A stretch of 64,000 bases of DNA from Adhaeribacter rhizoryzae (GCF_008629685.1 NZ_VWSF01000002.1:202756-266755); one strand, 5' to 3'. Shown: positions 1 through 8,548, counted from the first letter of the stretch. Numbers and translations: made by a program. The notes: generated by a model from the letters alone, not told the origin.

Positions 1-1092
1 GAGGCTTTAGCCGCCGTACCCGAATTAGCACCCGACGAACAGCGCTCCGGGCCTTTTAACTGGCGCGGCCAGGAAAATACGGCTGGTTTAGCGGTAGAAA
101 TTAAAATAGTAGCCGAGGCATGTTTTGCAAACGAATTATTTTTACAAACCGGCTCAGAAGCGCATATATTTTCTTTGTTTAACGACGCGGAATGCCTGGT
201 GCAGCTAACCCGGAAAGAGCAGTTTACCACGGAGAAAGCCATTTACGAAAGAGCTGGCCTGGCGTATGTGCAGCCCGAAATGCGCGAAGGCAACAACGAA
301 ATATTGCTGGCCCGCGAAAACGCTTTGCCCGAACTAGTAACCGAAGATGATTTGCGGGGTATTCTGCACAACCACAGTACTTACAGCGATGGTGTGCACA
401 CCCTGGAGCAAATGGCAATATTTTGCCGCGATAAAGGTTTTGATTATTTAGGAATCTGCGACCATTCCAAATCGGCTTTTTATGCCAACGGCCTGCAGGA
501 ATTCCGGGTGAAGGAGCAGCACCGCGAAATAGATAAGCTGAACCGCCAACTAGCCCCGTTTATTATTTTCAAAGGTATTGAATCGGATATTTTAGCCGAC
601 GGATCTTTGGATTATGATAATGAGGTGCTGGCGAGTTTCGATTTTGTGGTGGCCTCTATCCACAGCAATTTAAAAATGGATATTACCAAAGCTACCAACC
701 GGTTAATAGGCGCCATCGAAAACCCTTATACTACTATATTGGGCCATCCTACCGGGCGCTTGCTGCTGCGCCGCGAAGGTTACCCCATCGACCACAAAGC
801 CGTAATAGATGCCTGCGCCGAACATGGTGTAATCATCGAAATAAATTCGAACCCGTGGCGCTTGGATCTGGATTGGCGCTGGGTAGAATACGCCTTATCG
901 AAAGAGGTGAAATTAAGTTTAAACCCCGATGCCCACAGCACCGCCGGCTACGACGACATGCGCTACGGTGTTCTTATGGGCCGCAAAGGGGGCTTAACCC
1001 GCGAAATGACGTTTAATGCTTTTTCCGCGGAAGAAGTTGCCCGTCATTTTGAGGCCCGCAAAAAACGGGCGGCGGAAATATTGGCTTCCTGA
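1..1092 (+). CDS. polX: DNA polymerase/3'-5' exonuclease PolX, C-terminal part (5' end outside window)
   Basis: The reading frame is open from base 1, so the start lies upstream; 363 codons are visible. Their last two thirds form a PHP metal-dependent phosphoesterase domain: HNHSTYSDG starts near visible residue 123 and CDHSKS near 154, followed by the conserved blocks DFVVASIHS, ILGHPTGR and LNPDAHS. In PolX proteins this domain follows a family X polymerase core and gives 3'-5' exonuclease or AP-endonuclease activity in base excision repair. The first ~110 visible residues fit the end of the polymerase region. The TGA overlaps the next gene's ATG (TGATG), so translation is probably coupled to the glycosyltransferase. 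The polymerase active site lies outside the window. Confidence 0.85.
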   Translation, partial: EALAAVPELAPDEQRSGPFNWRGQENTAGLAVEIKIVAEACFANELFLQTGSEAHIFSLFNDAECLVQLTRKEQFTTEKAIYERAGLAYVQPEMREGNNEILLARENALPELVTEDDLRGILHNHSTYSDGVHTLEQMAIFCRDKGFDYLGICDHSKSAFYANGLQEFRVKEQHREIDKLNRQLAPFIIFKGIESDILADGSLDYDNEVLASFDFVVASIHSNLKMDITKATNRLIGAIENPYTTILGHPTGRLLLRREGYPIDHKAVIDACAEHGVIIEINSNPWRLDLDWRWVEYALSKEVKLSLNPDAHSTAGYDDMRYGVLMGRKGGLTREMTFNAFSAEEVARHFEARKKRAAEILAS

Positions 1093-2072
1093 TGAAAATA
1101 TTAATTCTGCGTTTTTCTTCTATTGGCGATATTGTATTAACCACGCCCGTTGTCCGGGCAATAAAACAACAAGTGCCCGGCGCGCAGGTACATTATTGTA
1201 CCAAACCGCAGTTTAAAGCCATCGTTGCGCACAATCCTTACATAGATAAAATACATTACCTGCCCGAAAAGCTGAACGATTTAGTAGCCGAGTTAAAGGC
1301 CGAGAAATTTGACTACATTGTAGATTTACACAATAACTTGCGTACCCGTTTAATTAGGGCTAAACTAAGCGTACCGGCCAAAGGCTTCGATAAATTAAAT
1401 ATTTGGAAGTGGCTGCTGGTAAACTTAAAAATAAACCGGCTGCCCAAAGTTCACATTGTAGATAGGTACTTGGCTGCGGCCGCTAAATTAGGCATTAAGA
1501 ACGATGGCCTGGGGTTAGATTATTTTATTCCGGCTGCGGATGAAGTTGATTTAAGTTCGTTGCCGGAAAGTCACCAAAAAGGTTACGTAGCGTTTGCCAT
1601 TGGCGCCCAGCACGCCACCAAGCGCTTACCCCTGGAGCGCCTGCTAGAACTCTGCGAAAAAATTAACCGGCCTATTATATTACTAGGCGGCAAAGAAGAT
1701 GCTACCACCGGCGAAGAAATCCAGAGATATTTTCAAAACCGAACAACGAATAACGAAAGACGAACAACGATCTACAACGCCTGCGGGAAATATAATTTAA
1801 ACCAATCGGCCTCTTTGGTGCGGCAAGCCGAAGTAGTTTTTAGCCACGATACCGGGCTGATGCACATTGCGGCCGCTTTCAAGAAAAAAATATTCAGCAT
1901 TTGGGGCAATACCGTACCCGAATTTGGCATGTACCCGTACCGCACCGATTTTACGGTGCTGGAAAACCGGAATATTTTATGCCGGCCTTGTTCTAAAATT
2001 GGTTATGCAGCTTGTCCGCAGGGCCACTTTAAATGTATGCGCGAAATTAAGTTTGAGTTTACTTTGCCCTGA
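1092..2072 (+). CDS. glycosyltransferase family 9 (heptosyltransferase-like)
   Basis: This 326-residue protein opens with the GT9 N-terminal motif (ILRFSSIGDIVLTTP, residues 4-18) and has the second-domain signature SHDTGLMHIAAA in its C-terminal third. It ends with a cysteine cluster (CRPCS, then two more Cys) common in Bacteroidota GT9 proteins. The family transfers heptose or related sugars from nucleotide donors to LPS core at the inner membrane; the exact sugar cannot be read here. The start is the ATG overlapping the polX stop. An oddity is a hydrophilic Asn/Arg/Thr-rich stretch at residues 217-226, encoded by four tandem heptanucleotides in frame. It looks like a repeat inserted into a loop. 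Confidence 0.85.
   Translation: MKILILRFSSIGDIVLTTPVVRAIKQQVPGAQVHYCTKPQFKAIVAHNPYIDKIHYLPEKLNDLVAELKAEKFDYIVDLHNNLRTRLIRAKLSVPAKGFDKLNIWKWLLVNLKINRLPKVHIVDRYLAAAAKLGIKNDGLGLDYFIPAADEVDLSSLPESHQKGYVAFAIGAQHATKRLPLERLLELCEKINRPIILLGGKEDATTGEEIQRYFQNRTTNNERRTTIYNACGKYNLNQSASLVRQAEVVFSHDTGLMHIAAAFKKKIFSIWGNTVPEFGMYPYRTDFTVLENRNILCRPCSKIGYAACPQGHFKCMREIKFEFTLP
1741..1770 (+). repeat. heptanucleotide tandem repeat inside the GT9 gene
   Basis: Four direct heptamers with consensus GAAYAAC (GAACAAC, GAATAAC, GAAAGAC, GAACAAC) plus two bases make 30 nt, a multiple of three, so the frame is kept and ten residues are added. The period is the same as in the intergenic arrays of this window. Confidence 0.75.
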
Positions 2073-2121
2073 TTTTTGAAAATATTTAGTTCAGGGGTAC
2101 TGTTATAAAATATTTTAAAAT

Positions 2122-2155
2122 AAAAACGCCGCTGGTTTGTGCCAGCGGCGTTTTT
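2122..2155. terminator. bidirectional intrinsic terminator between GT9 gene and serS
   Basis: Perfect 14-bp inverted repeat (arms 2122-2135 and 2142-2155, core CGCCGCTGG) with a 6-nt loop. It begins with A5 and ends with T5, so it can stop transcription of both convergent genes. Confidence 0.9.
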
Positions 2156-2185
2156 ATTTTAAGATGACTATGAATATTTTTTAAA

Positions 2186-3457
2186 TTATATCCTATCAAA
2201 TCCGCAGTAAGAATGCAACACTTGGGGCAGGTTAATGCCCTCTGGGGTTTGGTTGTTTTCCAGAATAGCGGCTACAATACGGGGCAAAGCCAGTGCACTG
2301 CCGTTCAAGGTATGCAATAACTGTGTTTTACCGTTTTCGCCTTTGTAACGCAACTTTAAACGGTTGGCCTGGTAGGTTTCGAAATTGCTGCAGGAGCTAA
2401 CTTCCAGCCAGCGTTTTTGGGCCGCCGAATAAACCTCCATGTCGTAGGTTATAGCCGAGGTAAAGCTCATGTCGCCGCCGCACAACCGTAATACCCGGTA
2501 AGGTAATTCCAGTTTTTGCAGCAAGCCTTGTATGTGCTGGCTCATTTGTTCCAGCGCCTCATACGATTTTTCCGGCTCCTGAATCTGCACAATTTCTACT
2601 TTATCGAACTGGTGCAAGCGGTTCAGGCCGCGCACATCTGCGCCCCACGAACCAGCTTCGCGCCGAAAGCACGGCGTATAACCGGCATTTTTAATGGGTA
2701 GCTGCTCGCGCGGAATTATTTCGTCGCGGTACATATTTGTAATTGGTACCTCGGCGGTTGGTATCAGGTAATAATTATCGGCGGTGGCGTGGTACATCTG
2801 CCCGTCTTTATCGGGTAACTGGCCGGTGCCATAGCCCGATGCTTCGTTTACCAAAATAGGTGGTTGCACCTCGGCGTAACCCGCTTTGGTGGCTTCATCC
2901 AGGAAAAAATTAATTAAAGCTCTTTGCAAACGGGCCCCTTTGTTTTTGTAAACCGGAAAGCCAGCCCCGGTAATTTTATTGCCCAGTTCAAAGTCGATAA
3001 TATCGTATTTTTTAATCAACTCCCAGTGGGGCAGCGCGGCTTCGGGTAAATTGGGAATTGAGCCGTGTTCCAATACTACCTCGTTGTCTTCGGGTGTTTT
3101 GCCTTCGGGTACGCTGGCGTGGGGCGTATTGGGTAATTTTACGAGGGCAGCCTGTAAGCTTTCCTCAAGCGAGGAGAGTTCTTCCTGGTGTTGTTTGGCT
3201 TTATTCTTTAATTCAGCCGTTTCGGACTTCAGGGTTTCGGCGCCGGCTTTGTCGCCGCTTTTCATCAGGCCGCCAATTTCGCGGGCCAAGGCGTTGGCCC
3301 GGGCCTGTACTTCATCGTGCTCGGCCTGAATCGCGCGCCGGCGTTGGTCCAGATCCAGAACAGCAGCCACCTCTGCTGCCGCATTTTTATAGTTTTTCTT
3401 CAGCAGGCCCGCAATAACCTGGTCGGTTTGTTCTCGTATTACCGCTATCTGTAACAT
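2186..3457 (-). CDS. serS: serine--tRNA ligase
   Basis: The length of 423 residues is normal for bacterial SerRS, which charges tRNA-Ser in the cytoplasm. The first ~110 residues form the antiparallel coiled-coil tRNA-binding arm (Ala/Glu/Lys-rich, ILE-type repeats). The class II core follows: motif 2 (FRREAGSWGADVRGLNR, near residue 264) and motif 3 region (TLNGSALALPRIVAAILEN) near the C-terminus, with the typical EVSSCSNFETYQANR block between. It starts at an ATG with an AT-rich upstream region and no strong Shine-Dalgarno. It converges with the GT9 gene over a shared terminator and diverges from rho. Confidence 0.96.
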   Translation of the reverse strand: MLQIAVIREQTDQVIAGLLKKNYKNAAAEVAAVLDLDQRRRAIQAEHDEVQARANALAREIGGLMKSGDKAGAETLKSETAELKNKAKQHQEELSSLEESLQAALVKLPNTPHASVPEGKTPEDNEVVLEHGSIPNLPEAALPHWELIKKYDIIDFELGNKITGAGFPVYKNKGARLQRALINFFLDEATKAGYAEVQPPILVNEASGYGTGQLPDKDGQMYHATADNYYLIPTAEVPITNMYRDEIIPREQLPIKNAGYTPCFRREAGSWGADVRGLNRLHQFDKVEIVQIQEPEKSYEALEQMSQHIQGLLQKLELPYRVLRLCGGDMSFTSAITYDMEVYSAAQKRWLEVSSCSNFETYQANRLKLRYKGENGKTQLLHTLNGSALALPRIVAAILENNQTPEGINLPQVLHSYCGFDRI

Positions 3458-3731
3458 GGTATAACACTTTTAAGCGTGCAAAAATATACTTTTTTATATA
3501 GTGCCGCTGCACGCTGAAAATATTAAATAAAAAATTGAAACATTTTAGATAAAAGTAAGCGTATTATTTGGTAATTAGGTTGCATTACTATAACATTGTA
3601 GTGCTATTAATGAACGAACCGTCTTTCCTGGTTCATCCTAAAGAACTATAACCACTTTTTCCTGAAACATTCACTCCTGTTGCCTCCTGCAATCCTGTGA
3701 AGCAAATAATTTATAACTACCTAATTTCTGT
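3458..3731. promoter_or_regulatory. divergent serS/rho intergenic region
   Basis: These 274 AT-rich bases must hold the promoters of serS (leftward) and rho (rightward), and probably a long rho leader. I see no confident TTTG/TAnnTTTG pair, riboswitch or strong hairpin. The last ~130 bases before the rho ATG are pyrimidine- and C-rich, which would suit Rho autoregulation by its own leader; that role is inference. Confidence 0.35.
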
Positions 3732-5582
3732 ATGTACAATATTGAAGAATTGAAAGACAGATTGCTTTCAGAACTTAAAGAAATTGCTGAAGAGCTTGGT
3801 GTAACCAATTTCAACAAGCTCAGCAAACAAGATTTAATTTACAAAATCCTGGATCAGCAGGCGATTACTCCCCCCGAAAAACTGCCCAAAAAATACCGTT
3901 CTCCTGCTCGTAAGCCCGAACCCGTAGAAGCTGCGCCCGAACCAGTAACCGCACCCGTACAAACTTCGGTTGTGTTTAACGATGAACCCCGGATTGCCGA
4001 ACTCGCGAAAGTTGTAATTACGCCAGATACTCCAGCCGAAGCGCCCAGCCGCCCGCCGGTTCGCCGACAGCAGGAGCAACGCAGAGATACGAACGAAGCC
4101 CGTCCGCCCCGCGAGCCACGTGCTCGGGAACTGCGGGAGCCCCGCGAAGGCCAGCAAACCCAACAAGTGCCGGCAAGAGAAACGCCACCCGCGCGGGAGC
4201 CGCAGCCAAACCGGGAACCACAACCGCCACGGGAGCCGCAACAAGTACGGGAGCCCCAGCCGCCACAGCAACCCAGAGAAGCCCAACCGCAACCCCGGGA
4301 AAATGGCCGGGAGCAAAATCAGCAACCCCGCGAGCAAACCCAGGCACCACGCGAAAACCGGGACCCCAATTTTCAGCAGCGCCGGCCTAATCAGCCCCAA
4401 AATAATACCAACCAAAGCAATGCCAGTGGCCCATCCGGAGGTCCTAATGCTGCTACTTTTAAAGAATTTGACGGCATAATTATAAACGAAGGTGTATTGG
4501 AGTTAATGCAAGATGGCTACGGCTTCCTGCGTTCTACCTATTATAATTATTTGGCCAGTCCCGATGATATTTATGTATCGCCTTCGCAGATTAAATTATT
4601 TGCTTTAAAAACCGGCGATACCGTAAAAGGCCAGATTCGCCCGCCGAAAGAAGGTGAAAAATATTTTGCTTTATTAAAAGTAGAATCGGTAAACGGCCGG
4701 ACCACCGAAGAGATTCGCGACCGGATTCCGTTCCAGCACTTAACGCCATTATTCCCGGAAGAGCGCTTAAACCTGAGTACCAAATCTTCACTTTTATCTA
4801 CCCGTATTCTGGATTTATTTGCCCCAATTGGTAAAGGCCAGCGTGGTATGATTGTGGCACAGCCTAAAACCGGTAAAACCGTATTATTGCAGGAAATTGC
4901 CAACGCTATTTCTGAGAATCACCCGGAAGTTTACCTCATGATTTTATTAATTGATGAGCGTCCGGAAGAAGTAACCGATATGTCGCGGAACGTGAAGGCC
5001 GAAGTAATTGCTTCTACCTTCGACGAAACCGCCGAGCGCCACGTTAAAATATCCAGCATTGTATTAGATAAAGCCAAGCGCATGGTAGAGTGCGGGCACG
5101 ATGTGGTAATTTTATTAGATTCAATAACGCGTTTAGCACGGGCTTATAACACCGTAGTACCTAGTTCCGGTAAAATATTATCGGGTGGGGTAGATGCCAA
5201 TGCGTTGCACAAACCGAAGCGTTTCTTTGGGGCGGCTCGTAACGTAGAAAATGGTGGTTCTTTAACCATTATTGCCACCGCCCTGATTGATACCGGTTCT
5301 AAAATGGATGAGGTAATCTTTGAAGAGTTTAAAGGTACCGGTAACATGGAATTACAACTGGATCGTAAATTGGCTAACCGTCGTATTTATCCGGCTATTG
5401 ATGTGCCAGCTTCCGGTACCCGTCGCGAAGATTTATTAATGGACAAAGACGAGCTGAACCGCGTTTGGATTCTGCGCAAGTTTATGTCGGATATGAACTC
5501 CGTAGAAGCCATGGAATTCCTGAAAGACCGTATGAAAGGAACCAAAGACAACGATGAATTCCTGATTTCGATGAATAGCTAA
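3732..5582 (+). CDS. rho: transcription termination factor Rho with long disordered insertion
   Basis: Hexameric RNA-dependent ATPase that ends transcription. Residues 1-45 are the Rho N domain. About residues 45-240 are a low-complexity Pro/Arg/Glu/Gln/Asn insertion with repeated REPQ-type units. The cold-shock-like RNA-binding domain follows (from FDGIIINEG near 245; DGYGFLRS), then the ATPase domain with Walker A QPKTGKT near residue 378, Walker [17 protein letters not shown], and the Q/R loops. At 616 residues it is about 200 longer than E. coli Rho (419), all of it in the insertion. Such insertions are known in Bacteroidota Rho, and the Bacteroides one has been linked to condensate formation. 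A strong terminator follows. Confidence 0.97.
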   Translation: MYNIEELKDRLLSELKEIAEELGVTNFNKLSKQDLIYKILDQQAITPPEKLPKKYRSPARKPEPVEAAPEPVTAPVQTSVVFNDEPRIAELAKVVITPDTPAEAPSRPPVRRQQEQRRDTNEARPPREPRARELREPREGQQTQQVPARETPPAREPQPNREPQPPREPQQVREPQPPQQPREAQPQPRENGREQNQQPREQTQAPRENRDPNFQQRRPNQPQNNTNQSNASGPSGGPNAATFKEFDGIIINEGVLELMQDGYGFLRSTYYNYLASPDDIYVSPSQIKLFALKTGDTVKGQIRPPKEGEKYFALLKVESVNGRTTEEIRDRIPFQHLTPLFPEERLNLSTKSSLLSTRILDLFAPIGKGQRGMIVAQPKTGKTVLLQEIANAISENHPEVYLMILLIDERPEEVTDMSRNVKAEVIASTFDETAERHVKISSIVLDKAKRMVECGHDVVILLDSITRLARAYNTVVPSSGKILSGGVDANALHKPKRFFGAARNVENGGSLTIIATALIDTGSKMDEVIFEEFKGTGNMELQLDRKLANRRIYPAIDVPASGTRREDLLMDKDELNRVWILRKFMSDMNSVEAMEFLKDRMKGTKDNDEFLISMNS

Positions 5583-5614
5583 TATTTTACAATATTAATT
5601 ATAATATATGAGAG

Positions 5615-5647
5615 GCCCGGTTACAGCAATGTAGCCGGGCTTTTTTA
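5615..5647 (+). terminator. rho intrinsic terminator
   Basis: Inverted repeat of 10 bp with one G-T wobble (5615-5624 against 5631-5640, GC-rich GCCCGG core), 6-nt loop, then six Ts. It starts 33 nt after the rho stop. Confidence 0.85.
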
Positions 5648-5702
5648 TTCAATTTTTATCTGGTTGGTTGCTGATGTTCAGGCAAAAGTTTAAATATTGT
5701 AT

Positions 5703-5802
5703 GTTTAAGAAACCCATCCGTGTCACTTTTTCTAGCGCGGAAGTTACTTCCGTGCTCAATTTGAAAGGCACGGAAGTAACTTCCGCGCCATAGTGAAAAC
5801 TT
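5703..5802. repeat. palindromic intergenic element, variant core (family A')
   Basis: A perfect 21-bp inverted repeat (5735-5755 and 5768-5788, GCGCGGAAG...CTTCCGTGC) around a 12-nt loop. Its left shoulder (TTTAAG..CCCAT..GTCA, 5704-5727) is almost the same as the left shoulder of the family A element that starts about 110 nt further on, although the hairpin cores are unrelated. It has no T-tract and is not a typical terminator. Confidence 0.7.
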
Positions 5803-5811
5803 TAATATTAA

Positions 5812-5906
5812 AGGTTTAAGTATCCCATACATGTCATTCAGGAGGAAACTATTTGGCTCCTTGCTAAATAGTTTCCTCCTGAATGACAATAGTGGAGACC
5901 ATAGCC
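5812..5906. repeat. family A palindromic intergenic element, copy A1
   Basis: Perfect 23-bp arms (5832-5854 and 5866-5888; core TCATTCAGGAGGAAACTATT) with an 11-nt loop, flanked by asymmetric shoulders: AGGTTTAAG..CCCA on the left and TGGAGACCATAG on the right. Copies of the same element lie near 11210, 25434, 37335 and 50812. The 348-nt gap 5648-5995 holds only this, the variant element and AT-rich filler with a short direct repeat (gatatatagataatatt, twice near 5917-5959). Confidence 0.8.
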
Positions 5907-5995
5907 TTATAAATGATATATAGATAATATTCTTTATACATGATATATAGATAATATTGCGCAATACCAATTAGTTATTAGTTTTTGTAAGAAGC

Positions 5996-6850
5996 CTAAA
6001 ATATTATCATCAGCATAAAAGCCAGGCTGATGGAAAGCGAGGAGATTTTATTCATCAGCATGGTATTTTCGAAATTAGCCTCAGCCCGGTTTTGTCTTAC
6101 GCGCCAGAACCATCGGTTAAAGAAAAAAACAACCGGACCGGTACAAAGCAAAAATATAAGAATATTAATCTCCTGGTGGGTGTTTAAATAAGCGAAAATT
6201 AATAAGCCGGTACCCAGCAATAAACTAATGCCGGAAAACAAAAAAGTGCCTTGTATGCCTAATAATAAACTGATTGTTTTATCGCCCCGGCGGGCATCTT
6301 CGGTGTGCTGGTAAACCTGGGTAAGCGGGTAAGAGCCACATAAAAATAAAGAGCTAACAGTCGCAAATATTAAATTAGTAGAACTGGTAATTTGTGCCAC
6401 ATTAACGCCAATGCCCAACTGCACCATTAAAAAAGTAAAAGCGCCCTGAAAGAATATTACTACCAGCGTGCTGATGAAAGGATATTTTTTTAAGCGAATT
6501 TTATCGTAACTATAAGCTTTGGAAACCAGCAGGTAAACTGTAATGCAAACAGCAAAAGGCACCGAAATAAACAAAGCTCCCAGAATAGCCAATCCATCGA
6601 ACAACGAAACCAGCCAGAAAAGGCTTTTATTAACCTTGGGTGGGTGTTTTAGGCCGCCAATGCTGCTTTCATCGCGATCGAAGTAACAGTTGTAACCGTT
6701 GCTGGCCGGGTACACGAATAAGTGAATAATTACAAAAACCGCTACTGCTTTTGCTACCGAGTAATCCGTAACCACGCTCAAAGCAAACCAGAATACCGGC
6801 ATCAGGTACACCGAAAAGGGTATTCGCATTAATTTTAGCGCATCACGCAT
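5996..6850 (-). CDS. UbiA family prenyltransferase
   Basis: Polytopic membrane protein of 284 residues with about eight hydrophobic helices. It carries both Asp-rich UbiA signatures: NGYNCYFDRDES near residues 50-62 (the N/DxxxD diphosphate-Mg site) and YQHTEDARRGDKT near 180-192. The family attaches prenyl chains to aromatic or other acceptors in the membrane; the acceptor is unknown. In Cytophagales such a UbiA gene often sits beside a SAM methyltransferase, as here, suggesting one pathway for a prenylated, methylated lipid or pigment. The two genes are separated by a low-GC gene pair. The ATG is followed upstream by a heptamer repeat. Confidence 0.85.
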   Translation of the reverse strand: MRDALKLMRIPFSVYLMPVFWFALSVVTDYSVAKAVAVFVIIHLFVYPASNGYNCYFDRDESSIGGLKHPPKVNKSLFWLVSLFDGLAILGALFISVPFAVCITVYLLVSKAYSYDKIRLKKYPFISTLVVIFFQGAFTFLMVQLGIGVNVAQITSSTNLIFATVSSLFLCGSYPLTQVYQHTEDARRGDKTISLLLGIQGTFLFSGISLLLGTGLLIFAYLNTHQEINILIFLLCTGPVVFFFNRWFWRVRQNRAEANFENTMLMNKISSLSISLAFMLMIIF

Positions 6851-6852
6851 AT

Positions 6853-6887
6853 ACAGTAAACAGTTATCAGTTATCAGTAAACAGTTA
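6853..6887. repeat. heptanucleotide array, short copy
   Basis: Five heptamers (ACAGTAA, ACAGTTA, TCAGTTA, TCAGTAA, ACAGTTA) lie 3 nt upstream of the UbiA start. Read on the opposite strand they are the CTGATAA/CTGTTTA units of the large array at 7651-7769; a 25-nt stretch is identical in inverted orientation. Confidence 0.8.
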
Positions 6888-7074
6888 TCAATATTAGCGA
6901 TTTTTAAAATAATGTGGGATGAAGAAGCTTTAAAGCTTTCATCAGTTTGAATTTTCAGGCAGCATAAATTCCTCTAATCAGAGCCAAGTAAGTACTACAA
7001 CTTATTGTTAGCTGATAATCAATTACTTATAATAGGACGCTGCTCTGGCAGATATTAATGCGCTTTAGCTTGGG

Positions 7075-7341
7075 TTAAGCATTTGTTTTTCTTTTTAATA
7101 CTTCAATTGCGTCAAATTCAACATGCTTATTTAGTCTTATGTTTAGTTCTTCTTCACACTGTTTAGATGCTAACTCATTATTCACCAACGCTAAATCTTG
7201 TAAAATGCTCACAATTAATTCCCATTCTCCTTTCTGGAAGTATTCTTTTTCATGACTTGTGCTACAACGGGCGAACCCATCATCGTCACCAAGGTACTTA
7301 TCAAATATTCTAACATGTTCTTTGGTTATCAATTGCATCAT
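7075..7341 (-). CDS. small hypothetical protein, coupled to upstream Cys-rich gene
   Basis: A predicted 88-residue soluble, mainly helical, acidic protein that I do not recognise. The start is chosen at the ATG in the overlap ATATGATG, where the upstream gene's TGA lies (the second ATG at 7338 is equally possible). This gives translational coupling; a longer upstream start is open but would overlap more. It has DDDGFARC near residue 18 and no catalytic motif I can name. Base composition is roughly one third GC, lower than the neighbouring genes. With its partner it forms a two-gene insertion between the UbiA and methyltransferase genes. An immunity or antitoxin role would be speculation. Confidence 0.55.
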   Translation of the reverse strand: MMQLITKEHVRIFDKYLGDDDGFARCSTSHEKEYFQKGEWELIVSILQDLALVNNELASKQCEEELNIRLNKHVEFDAIEVLKRKTNA

Positions 7342-7631
7342 ATTTGATTTAATTGACTTTCTGTAGTAAAACAATCAAAGCAAACAAACACATGGATCGC
7401 ACAGCAATCAGCTAAATCATACTTGTCCCCAATAGAATCAATTTGTGCATAGAAAGTCATTCTTTCACCACAATCTTTACAGTTTGGATAATCTTCTATA
7501 TTCAATCCGTCTGGTTTCCCGCCAAGCTTATGGCGTGTTCCAGCCTCATCATTCCATTGATAACCGACGGCCTTCTTTGCTTCTTCAGTGTCTGGATTTG
7601 TTTTTAATTTAATTTCTGGAATTTCTTTCAT
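7338..7631 (-). CDS. small Cys-rich protein resembling the C-terminal half of DUF1963/YwqG
   Basis: This 97-residue protein has HKLGGKPD near residue 34, then C-x2-C (NCKDCGERM), FYAQIDSI, and DCCAIHVFVCFDCF. The order HKLGG-PD, CxxCG, QID, VFxCxxC resembles the end of YwqG/DUF1963 proteins and would make a zinc ribbon from the two CxxC pairs. Normal family members are over 200 residues, so this is a stand-alone fragment or a related small protein. It starts at an ATG, and the stop overlaps the next gene's start. Low GC and placement between inverted heptamer arrays suggest acquisition by transfer. Confidence 0.55.
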   Translation of the reverse strand: MKEIPEIKLKTNPDTEEAKKAVGYQWNDEAGTRHKLGGKPDGLNIEDYPNCKDCGERMTFYAQIDSIGDKYDLADCCAIHVFVCFDCFTTESQLNQI

Positions 7632-7650
7632 AACTCACAATTGAGCGTAA

Positions 7651-7769
7651 CTAATAACTGTTTACTGCTGATTGTTAACTGATAACTGATAACTGTTTAC
7701 TGATAACTGTTTACTGATAACTGTTTACTGATAACTGTTTTCTGATAACTAATTACTAATAACTGTTAA
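7651..7769. repeat. large heptanucleotide array (17 units)
   Basis: Seventeen contiguous 7-nt units (119 nt) without a phase break, alternating mainly CTGATAA and CTGTTTA with point variants (CTAATAA, CTGCTGA, TTGTTAA, CTAATTA). The last unit, 7763-7769, contains the stop codon of the leftward methyltransferase gene (7766-7768), so the array starts within that stop. No spacers are present, so it is not a CRISPR. Confidence 0.95.
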
Positions 7770-8548
7770 ACAGGATATCCTATGAGGTAAATAATTTTGA
7801 GGCCGGATTTGTGTTTCAACTTGCCGGTTTGCCAGGTATAATTATTGGCCGGTATACTGGCGGTAAGTTGCTGTAGGTGCTGCGGGGTATATAGCCGCAA
7901 AATAGATACGCAGCCGTCCCAGAGGGTACAAATTGGAATAAGCGGCACTAAGTACGTAAAAAATAAACGGCTCCACCGGAACGGGCGCATAAACGGAGTA
8001 ATAAAAAAAAATATTACTGGAAAAAACAGCAGCGCGGCAATAATTTCGAGGTAACTTTTGCCGGCACCTTCAAAAATGCCAATGGGTACACGCTTTTGGG
8101 CAGCATCGGTTAAAATGGAACGTGCTACAGTTGGGTTAAAATGGTGAAAAGCGGAAAAAATAGTACGGCAACCGGTTAACTCCTCCGGCACATTGGTCGC
8201 ATCGACGGGCTGCGCAATAAAATTAATGGTACCACCAGATTCTTTTTCTATTAATTCAAAAGCCGGAATATTCGGGAATTTATCGCTTAAGGTAATATTA
8301 ACCGGCTGTTGCAGGTGGTTGGCCAGCAGTTGTTGTATGCCTTGTATGCCGCCACCACCACCCGAACACAAATCTAAAATGCTGGGCTGCTTACTTTTAT
8401 GGAATAACTCAGCTAATAAAGGTACAACAGGTTCGTAAACTCCCAGTTTGCTGATGGAGAACCGTAAAAAATCCATCATGTTTTGCCGCAGAAAGTCCGG
8501 AAACCAAGGCTGATCTTCAAATTCAAATAAATGGTATCGTTTCGTCAC
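7766..8548 (-). CDS. class I SAM-dependent methyltransferase with C-terminal membrane segments
   Basis: 260 residues. The Rossmann SAM-binding motif ILDLCSGGGGGI lies near residue 57-68, with an acidic strand-2 end (LSDKFPN) and a motif IV-like region VDATNVPEE. Residues ~165-225 are very hydrophobic (LLFFPVIFFFITPFM and a second segment), so the enzyme is probably membrane associated and acts on a lipid. It starts with GTG; no better start is visible. Its likely pathway partner is the UbiA gene downstream, inferred from the recurrent pairing in Bacteroidota. The stop is embedded in the heptamer array. Confidence 0.8.
   Translation of the reverse strand: MTKRYHLFEFEDQPWFPDFLRQNMMDFLRFSISKLGVYEPVVPLLAELFHKSKQPSILDLCSGGGGGIQGIQQLLANHLQQPVNITLSDKFPNIPAFELIEKESGGTINFIAQPVDATNVPEELTGCRTIFSAFHHFNPTVARSILTDAAQKRVPIGIFEGAGKSYLEIIAALLFFPVIFFFITPFMRPFRWSRLFFTYLVPLIPICTLWDGCVSILRLYTPQHLQQLTASIPANNYTWQTGKLKHKSGLKIIYLIGYPV

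Noticed and set aside
3834..4415. Long reverse-strand open frame (193 codons) inside rho.
   Set aside because: It mirrors the low-complexity Pro/Arg/Gln region of rho; its composition is an artefact of the GC-rich repeats, and rho is clearly the real gene.
7651..7769. The heptamer array as a possible CRISPR array.
   Set aside because: Units are 7 nt and contiguous; there are no unique spacers and no cas genes.
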